DNA of 64,000 bases from NCBI RefSeq assembly GCF_026344035.1, contig NZ_JAPKND010000006.1:124001-188000 (forward strand), given 5' to 3'. Shown here in pieces: positions 58,546 to 64,000 of this stretch; the stretch's first letter is position 1, and the number at the start of each line of letters is the position of its first letter. Under the pieces are notes generated by a model. That model was given only the letters and a program-made list of their open reading frames with translations, had not been told where the DNA came from and searched no databases. The stretch comes from Alcaligenes endophyticus. Lineage in GTDB: Bacteria; Pseudomonadota; Gammaproteobacteria; Burkholderiales; Burkholderiaceae_B. The position numbers and the translations under genes were made by a program.

Positions 58546-59796
58546 GTGGCCGCAAATATCCTTACAGATCGGGGCGTTAGATCAGCAAAGCCAAAAGACA
58601 AAGAATACTTTTTGTCAGATGGCATGGGGCTGTATTTAAGAGTCCGTCCGTCAGGCTCTAAGCTTTGGGTTTTGAGATACACAAACCTTTCGGGTAGACA
58701 AGCAAAGAAATCTTTAGGAAGCTACCCAAATGTATCGTTAGCTCACGCACGTAAATTAGCTCTATCGTCCCGAGAGTCCTTAGTGCGAGGCGTTGACCCG
58801 CAGTCAATGCAATCAGAAGCCCCTGCTACTGTTCAAGATCTATTTGAAATATGGATGAAACAAGACATCTCTGTTAGAAGAGAGCCTAGAGGGGCTTACC
58901 GTTTAAGACTGAGAGCCGAAAAACATATACTCCCGCACATTGGCAATGACTCGCTGCAGGCGGTTACCCGATCTCGTGCCCTGACGCTGCTTAGGAAGCA
59001 AGTTCAACAAGGCCATAAAGCCCAAGCAAACGTCACTCTGCGCGACTTGCATCAAATGTTTAATTTCGCTCTGGCGCACGAGTGGATTCCGACAAATCGT
59101 ATCGCTTCAATTAACAAAATAGAAGTGGGCGGCCGAAACGCAATAGGAAGTAGATACCTCACCCAAGAAGAAATTAGAGAGTTATGGCTGCGCAGCAATG
59201 GACCGTGCGGCATAACAACTCAATGTTTTGCGTCAATCTGGATTTGCATCTCTACGCTAGCCCGCATTGAAGAGATGAGCACAGTCGAAGAGCAAGAAAT
59301 CGATCTCGCCGCTAGCACTTGGTTGATTCCAGCCAAAAAAAACAAATCAAACCGCGACCACGTGATCCACTTGTCAGATTTTGCAAAAAAACAGTTTGAG
59401 ATATTGCTTAACACGCCCCGCGATGGCAGCAGGTATCTCTTCAAAAGCTATCGTTCAGAAAAATGCGTAACGCCAAAAGCTTTAAATTTTCAAATTTCGC
59501 ATCGTCAAGACGGTGAAAGCGAACTAGATAGAAATAGCAGGCTTAGAGAAGGCGTCCGCACATCATTGCGTTTGCCCGGAGGAAGATGGTCGCACCACGA
59601 CCTTAGAAGAAGTGGGGCCACGCTTATGGCTCTACTTGGAATACCAGAGAGCACTATTGGGTATTGTTTAAATCACACATCAAGTAGCGGCACGTTGATT
59701 CAGGTGTACCAGAAACAACGATACCTGAGCGAGCAAAAAGGGGCATTTAATCTACTCGGTAGCGAGCTTGCACGTCTGACCTCAGCATCTACATAG
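58546..59796 (+). CDS. Tyrosine-type site-specific integrase (DUF4102/P4-like)
   Basis: A 416-residue recombinase. The N-terminal arm-binding domain (about 1-85) has LTDRGVRSAKPKDKEYFLSD and GLYLRVRPSGSKLWVLRY, typical of DUF4102 integrases of P4-like elements and islands. The core-binding domain spans about 100-195. The catalytic residues Arg (STLARIEEM), His-x-x-Arg (HHDLRRSGATLMALLG) and the final Tyr (IQVYQKQRY) are present, so it looks intact. The start is GTG 58546, five bases after AGGGG; an in-frame TTG at 58510 has no ribosome site. It lies 150 bases from the Tad operon and is read away from it. Confidence 0.93.
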   Translation: MAANILTDRGVRSAKPKDKEYFLSDGMGLYLRVRPSGSKLWVLRYTNLSGRQAKKSLGSYPNVSLAHARKLALSSRESLVRGVDPQSMQSEAPATVQDLFEIWMKQDISVRREPRGAYRLRLRAEKHILPHIGNDSLQAVTRSRALTLLRKQVQQGHKAQANVTLRDLHQMFNFALAHEWIPTNRIASINKIEVGGRNAIGSRYLTQEEIRELWLRSNGPCGITTQCFASIWICISTLARIEEMSTVEEQEIDLAASTWLIPAKKNKSNRDHVIHLSDFAKKQFEILLNTPRDGSRYLFKSYRSEKCVTPKALNFQISHRQDGESELDRNSRLREGVRTSLRLPGGRWSHHDLRRSGATLMALLGIPESTIGYCLNHTSSSGTLIQVYQKQRYLSEQKGAFNLLGSELARLTSAST

Positions 59797-60296
59797 AGAT
59801 TCAAAGCGGTTACACCAGAGAGATACACAGCCCGCCACCGTGCGGGCTTTTTTGTGCCTGCTATTTAATGCAAAAACAACACAATTATACTACTAGCCGA
59901 TTCTTAGATAGTATTTTCATACGCTCATATGCACAGACCTAAACTCTGCTACCTCTTCTGTAGGTATGTACGGGCAACGACCGGTGGATTATGCAAAAGC
60001 AAAAAAATCCTGTGCTACATTTCTCTCAATGACTTTCACCACAAGAACATTCGCAACGACAATAGCCAAGATGAGTTACATCCTCTTACTTTCATGGCTA
60101 TAATCAGCCAGAAGCTGTCGTCCAAAGTATGGCTGCGGATGGTAGATACAGGCTGATTGCAGATGTTCTCCTCAAAAACGTAAAGATTGCTAAGGCCGAA
60201 AGCACATAAACCATAGAAATACGCACGTTAGTGTTACATAAACTCACTAGATTTTGCGACTGATACGGAAATTTTTAAGGATAAGAGGACTTCCGG
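59797..60296. other. 500-base gap between integrase and the HD-GHKL gene
   Basis: This stretch holds the integrase terminator and no gene I can support. Two weak frames exist. One of 75 codons at 59929-60156 has no ribosome site. The other, 60075-60209, lacks a good start, but its translation ends QPEAVVQSMAADGRYRL and on, looks protein-like, and may be the tail of a decayed gene. The last 50 bases should contain the promoter of the next gene, but hexamers were not clear. Confidence 0.5.
59829..59853 (+). terminator. Integrase gene terminator
   Basis: A 7-pair stem AGCCCGC / GCGGGCT with a six-base loop, followed by six Ts, 32 bases after the integrase stop. Confidence 0.85.
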
Positions 60297-63200
60297 ATGG
60301 CCGACCTATTAACCGAGCATTTGAAGAAAAAATCAGAGGGCGATTCATCGCTCCAATTGCTGTTCAGCCAATGGGACTTTGATCGAAAATTGATTCCTAA
60401 AGCCTTGCAAACAATTGGCAATCTTTTCCCACACTACAGTAGACATGACGAATCGCATAGTCGGCAAATTCTGGTCAATATCGAACGCTTGCTAGGAAAT
60501 AATCTAGCATTACTCACAGCAACTGATATTTGGTTGTTATTAGAGGCCGCCTATTGGCACGATATCGGAATGGTTGTTCCGCAGCGAGATTTGGAAGAAG
60601 CACTGTCTGATCCGGATTTTGATGGTTTTTTGCAAACCTTTGTGTCACAGCCCCATCACGAATTACACGCCATTGCACTTGCTCTCAATGAGAAATCAGG
60701 TTCATTTCAAATTTTCTTCAATGAAACTCCTCTAGTCTCAGTAACACGGTTTCGTGAACTGATGGCTGAATGGTTTCGCCTGAAACATCCTGCTCGAGCA
60801 GAACATATAATAAATACGCCCTATTCCAGTGTAGGACTTAGTTCGCCACGAACAGAATTAATTCCAGCACGTCTTTTTAGTATCCTAGGTCGGATTTGCA
60901 GTATGCACGGCGCATCGTTCGAAACGCTGATCGGCGCAGATGGGCTCTCATTCCGCGAAGTAGGCATGGGGCGTGATGACTGTCACCCACGGTTCGTTGC
61001 ATGTCTACTGCGTCTTGGTGATCTGTTGGATCTCGATGACAACAGGTTCTGTCCTGTGATGCAAGGCATTGCAGGAGAAGATCGCCCCGCCTTAAGTATG
61101 GCACATGAGGATAAGCATGCTGCAATACGACATCTTCGGATTGACCAGGAACGGATTTCAATAGAAGCAGAATGCCAAACTGTCGATGGGTATATGGAGG
61201 CTTTCCGTTGGTTCGGTTGGCTCAAGGAGGAAATGCGGGCGCAAATGTCCCGATGGCGTGATATCGTGCCCAATCGGGAATTAGGTTTGTTGCCAATGCT
61301 GGAGCCGGTTTCGGTTCGACTAGCAGGCAGTCTTAAAATACTCAAAAATGGCGAGCGTCCAGCCTTCACTCTTGATACGAAGAAGGCCATTGAAATGCTG
61401 CAGGGCGGCAATCTTTATGAGAGCGAGTACGCCTGCATTCGGGAGCTGCTTCAAAACTCAGTGGATGCAACGCTGCTGAAGATCTGGATGACCCACCGAG
61501 CTACGATCGAAGATAACTTGTGGAAGTCTCCGGATGAGAAGGCTATACAAGAGCTTTTGAGGAATGCAACGATTCAGGTGTCACTGACCCAGTCAGAAAC
61601 GTATGTTACCGATGCTGACGAGATGTCATGCTGGACCCTAACTATTCAAGATGCTGGTACGGGGATCAGCCTCGATGATCTTCAGTACATGCTTCAAATA
61701 GGGGGGTCTCATCGCAATACGGCTCGTAAGCGAGAAATTGATACCATGCCTGAATGGATGAAGCCATCGGGTGTCTTTGGTATCGGCTTTCAAAGTATCT
61801 TCATGCTTTGTGATCAAGTTTCATTGAAAACAAAAAGTTTGCTAACGAACGATATTCTCGAAGTTACGATGTATAGCCCGACCAGTCCACATGAAGGGCT
61901 AACTGTCATACAGCTGCTTGAGCCTAACATATCAGAGCCAACTGGAACGACCATCAAACTCCGCTTTGAAAGAGAGAAGTACCCTACAAAGTGGGCTGTG
62001 CCAATCCAGGATGACGGCTCGATCTTGTACAGAATATTTAGCTCTTTGGATCCTGTTTTTGATGGATGTTTTCCCTTTGCCGTCGCGAAATTGGCTGACC
62101 ATATCCGTAAATTTGACGAAAACTCGATGATTCGTATTGAGGGTGAGCTACAAACTCTATCTGGCTCTTACCCTTTTAATCGAGAAAAAATTGAAACATG
62201 TCTAAATCAAGGAAAGAAGCCTTGGCGCTTTGTTCGGACTCAGAGTGCCGAAGTAAGAATCCGATACTGGCCACAGCCCTTAAACTACCTCCCCAATGAG
62301 ATTAAGGCCTTCTATCGGGGACAGGCTTTTGAAGTAAAAAATATTTTCTTGCCGTATGTCACTGTTGATATAGATTTGCTGTCAGGCTCTGCAGGGAGCT
62401 GGCTTAATTTCAATCGTGACAGTATCTCTGCCGCTAGCAGCGAAAAGCTGCTCCACACCATTCTGGAAAGCCTGAAGACTGTCGTGGATGAGGATTTATC
62501 TACGCTTAACGAGCCTGAAACTCCTTGTGCGCTCCCAGAAGATAGACGGAAGCAAATCTCACTTTTCTCACTTTTTCTTAAGAGGATGGAACTGGGGTAC
62601 GCTGGCGCTTGGATTGATCTATCGAAGCGTTTGGATAGCGAGTGGCTCGATTACCCATATGGGAAGAGTGGCGAGAGCTTGAAACCTGTTTTCGAGCTCA
62701 AGGATTGGGTTCTAGTAGAGTATGGTCAGCTAATGCAGCAAAAATCAAATTTCCCCCATACCTTTGCAGTCCATGCAAACCATAATATGCTACCCATTAT
62801 TGCATCTGAATGGCTAAAAAAGCCCGGTAGATACTTGCAAGTTTTGGGCGATGACGAAGTTCTTAATAAGTCAGGTGATACGGTTGCAACACATGAAGTG
62901 CCAAACCAAATCATTCAAGAAACAATAAAACATGATTACTATTCTTATAGATTTCGCTTTACAAGCGAGAAGGTTGAGCCATACGACAATGCAGCCTTTG
63001 CAGCAGCCCTCGCTCAAAAGATGAGTAGCACGGTTAGCAATCAACGGGTAAAATCATATTTGTGCGATAGGTTTGCTGGATTGGCACTTGCTCCTAATAC
63101 TGCGCTGAATGTTCCCAACTTATTTCCATTGTGCGCTGCCAGCGAAACAGATGTACTACTTCCCTTTTTATTTAGAAGGAAGCGGGGCAGCATCGATGGG

Positions 63201-63404
63201 TCGATTGAAGCGACTTCGGAGCAACTCAAGCGTCTATGCGAGTGGGTCAAACCACGACTAAAACAGCCTAGTGACCTAGACTCAATCCACCGTTTATACA
63301 GCGACTTGATCAATTGGATCGACAATGACGTCATGAGCAAAACGATTTTCTCTGAGAGATGGCTTCTGGCAAGGGGTTTGCAGGGGTCAGTGCTTACCGA
63401 ATAG
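60297..63404 (+). CDS. HD-domain and Hsp90-like (GHKL) ATPase fusion protein, candidate defence protein
   Basis: A 1035-residue soluble protein. Residues about 40-250 form an HD phosphohydrolase-like domain: YSRHDESHSRQ with His50/His54, YWHDIGM with His88-Asp89, CSMHG with His204, and LLRLGDLLDLDDNR with Asp242. Residues about 360-560 form a Bergerat ATP site. Its N box is RELLQNSVDA (Glu383, Asn387, Asp390), its G1 box QDAGTGIS (Asp452, Gly454, Gly456), its G2 box GVFGIGFQS (Gly492, 495, 497) and the later Thr is in PTGTTIKL. SWLNFNRDSI near 701-710 resembles the Hsp90 middle-domain loop with its catalytic Arg (Arg707 here). Residues 740-1035 match nothing I know. All motif residues are present, so both active sites look functional. 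ATG 60297 follows AAGAGGA. It is a single-gene unit beside the integrase. GHKL ATPases joined to nuclease or nucleotidase domains recur in prokaryotic conflict systems, so an anti-phage role is inferred; a stress chaperone role is the alternative. Confidence 0.88.
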   Translation: MADLLTEHLKKKSEGDSSLQLLFSQWDFDRKLIPKALQTIGNLFPHYSRHDESHSRQILVNIERLLGNNLALLTATDIWLLLEAAYWHDIGMVVPQRDLEEALSDPDFDGFLQTFVSQPHHELHAIALALNEKSGSFQIFFNETPLVSVTRFRELMAEWFRLKHPARAEHIINTPYSSVGLSSPRTELIPARLFSILGRICSMHGASFETLIGADGLSFREVGMGRDDCHPRFVACLLRLGDLLDLDDNRFCPVMQGIAGEDRPALSMAHEDKHAAIRHLRIDQERISIEAECQTVDGYMEAFRWFGWLKEEMRAQMSRWRDIVPNRELGLLPMLEPVSVRLAGSLKILKNGERPAFTLDTKKAIEMLQGGNLYESEYACIRELLQNSVDATLLKIWMTHRATIEDNLWKSPDEKAIQELLRNATIQVSLTQSETYVTDADEMSCWTLTIQDAGTGISLDDLQYMLQIGGSHRNTARKREIDTMPEWMKPSGVFGIGFQSIFMLCDQVSLKTKSLLTNDILEVTMYSPTSPHEGLTVIQLLEPNISEPTGTTIKLRFEREKYPTKWAVPIQDDGSILYRIFSSLDPVFDGCFPFAVAKLADHIRKFDENSMIRIEGELQTLSGSYPFNREKIETCLNQGKKPWRFVRTQSAEVRIRYWPQPLNYLPNEIKAFYRGQAFEVKNIFLPYVTVDIDLLSGSAGSWLNFNRDSISAASSEKLLHTILESLKTVVDEDLSTLNEPETPCALPEDRRKQISLFSLFLKRMELGYAGAWIDLSKRLDSEWLDYPYGKSGESLKPVFELKDWVLVEYGQLMQQKSNFPHTFAVHANHNMLPIIASEWLKKPGRYLQVLGDDEVLNKSGDTVATHEVPNQIIQETIKHDYYSYRFRFTSEKVEPYDNAAFAAALAQKMSSTVSNQRVKSYLCDRFAGLALAPNTALNVPNLFPLCAASETDVLLPFLFRRKRGSIDGSIEATSEQLKRLCEWVKPRLKQPSDLDSIHRLYSDLINWIDNDVMSKTIFSERWLLARGLQGSVLTE

Positions 63405-63543
63405 TTTTCTCTCTCGGGTATTACTTCTATCAATTTTTTAGACAATTCCTGCGCATCAAGCATCTATCTCCAATCATTTGAATGCGAAGCGCAACAATGG
63501 GTTGATAGCAAATACCTAAGAAAGAACACCACAAGGCTAGGTC

Positions 63544-63765
63544 TCACTTTTTTTTCTGTTGGCATAACCTACCCCAGATTTCAGCCTCTATTTCTACATA
63601 TCGCGCTACTCTGATGGGCGTAGCATCTATCTCCGCATCTGACTGCCACTGAAATGGCATTTGCGCCGCCGTGCAATAATTACTGCTTGCCGGCGTCGCG
63701 CATCCGCTTGCGAGCGCGGTCACGCACAGCATCGTCATCAAGACGATCGATCCTTTCAACTGCAT
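63544..63765 (-). CDS. Rz1-like outer-membrane spanin lipoprotein
   Basis: A 73-residue lipoprotein. A hydrophobic signal (GSIVLMTMLCVTALASGC) ends in a lipobox with the cysteine of ASGC lipidated, leaving a short periplasmic part. The gene overlaps the 3' end of the Rz-like gene in another frame, the classic Rz/Rz1 arrangement in which both proteins fuse inner and outer membrane at phage lysis. The ATG at 63765 is preferred over a TTG three codons earlier. Annotated from architecture; sequence similarity among spanins is low. Confidence 0.7.
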   Translation of the reverse strand: MQLKGSIVLMTMLCVTALASGCATPASSNYCTAAQMPFQWQSDAEIDATPIRVARYVEIEAEIWGRLCQQKKK

Positions 63766-63928
63766 CACGGGCAATCTCCATGGCGGCTATGTCCGCCTTT
63801 GCTTGTTTCAGTTCCGCTTCTTTGCGTGCTTCACTTTTGCCTGATTGCTTTGCAGTGAACCAGCCAACGATTAAAGCTAAGGCCCCTATTACATAGGGCC
63901 ATATCGCGCTCAAAATGCTTTCTATCAT
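63680..63928 (-). CDS. Rz-like inner-membrane spanin
   Basis: An 82-residue protein with one N-terminal membrane helix (AIWPYVIGALALIVGWFTA) and a charged coiled-coil tail rich in Ala, Lys, Glu, Asp and Arg. That is the layout of phage Rz inner-membrane spanins, although shorter than lambda Rz. Its ATG overlaps the stop of the upstream gene (ATGA), and its end overlaps the Rz1-like frame by 86 bases. Confidence 0.7.
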   Translation of the reverse strand: MIESILSAIWPYVIGALALIVGWFTAKQSGKSEARKEAELKQAKADIAAMEIARDAVERIDRLDDDAVRDRARKRMRDAGKQ

Positions 63929-64000
63929 TCCCCCTCCCACATGAACTGAGGCAATTGACCGCGCGTAAGCTTGGCCTGAATCTTGGCTACAGCCTCTGCC
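63925..64000 (-). CDS. 3' end of an unidentified prophage gene
   Basis: The minus strand is open from the right edge to a TGA at 63925-63927. It gives a C-terminal tail of 24 residues that ends LPQFMWEGE. The stop overlaps the Rz-like start, so it belongs to the same lysis-region transcript. In many phages this place holds the endolysin, but the tail is too short to identify. Confidence 0.5.
   Translation of the reverse strand, partial: AEAVAKIQAKLTRGQLPQFMWEGE

Larger units (their letters stand above)
58442..64000. mobile_element. Integrated element, probably a prophage (left end; continues past the window)
   Basis: From about 58.44 kb the content changes. A tyrosine integrase, a large HD-GHKL ATPase gene and reverse-strand spanin genes replace housekeeping functions. 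AGA arginine codons and A/T-rich stretches become common, unlike the CGC/CGT-rich neighbours. The left boundary is placed where the Tad reading frame closes and is uncertain by tens of bases. No tRNA or direct-repeat attachment site was recognised; the right end is outside the window. Confidence 0.75.

Noticed and set aside
59929-60156. 75-codon frame in the integrase-downstream gap
   Set aside because: No ribosome site, atypical composition with many Cys, Lys and Asn, and no recognisable pattern; not listed as a gene.

Overview
The window looks like chromosomal DNA of a betaproteobacterium of the order Burkholderiales, most likely family Alcaligenaceae (relatives of Bordetella, Pusillimonas or Paenalcaligenes), with roughly half G+C by eye. 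The pointers are the order leuC-leuD-leuB-asd-fimV-truA, a surE-pcm-nlpD operon with no rpoS after it, a choline-kinase-like homoserine kinase, and families such as the BPSS1780-like membrane protein and DUF2069. No rRNA, tRNA or CRISPR array was found.

Layout. 0-7.8 kb: translation and housekeeping genes (rlmJ 3' end, an RluF-type pseudouridine synthase, ubiC, an MFS carrier, an MscS channel coupled to the PII gene glnB, argH, a CurA-like reductase). 7.8-11.9 kb: a divergent catabolic cluster with a beta-keto acid cleavage enzyme and an orphan solute-binding protein on one side, and a 3-hydroxyacid-type dehydrogenase and an SDR on the other. 11.9-26.3 kb: rlmD, surE-pcm-nlpD, plsY, tsaD, a purine permease, a thioredoxin with a curious leader, yigZ, ybiT, an LD-carboxypeptidase, tadA (tRNA deaminase), an ABC-2 exporter, a GNAT enzyme and yajQ. 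26.4-35.2 kb: acyl-CoA synthetase, crcB, a glutamine amidotransferase, an AraC regulator, an SBF carrier, a TlpA-like fusion, trpF and TRAP permeases. 35.3-50.8 kb: truA, fimV, asd, leuBDC, an M48 lipoprotein, aroC, selO, a BrkB-family protein, a CBS protein, dusA and thrB.

50.8-58.4 kb on the minus strand is a Tad (Flp pilus) assembly operon. It holds the secretin, CpaB, an ATPase fused to an FHA domain, TadB, TadC and pseudopilin-like proteins. No Flp pilin, prepilin peptidase or TadZ gene is visible.

From about 58.44 kb to the right edge the DNA is a mobile element, probably a prophage. It has a tyrosine integrase, a 500-base gap, a 1035-residue protein joining an HD phosphohydrolase-like domain to an Hsp90-like (GHKL) ATPase, and reverse-strand overlapping Rz/Rz1-like spanin genes. 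The HD-GHKL protein sits as cargo between integrase and lysis genes and is the best candidate here for an undescribed (probably anti-phage) system. That role is inference from architecture and position only.
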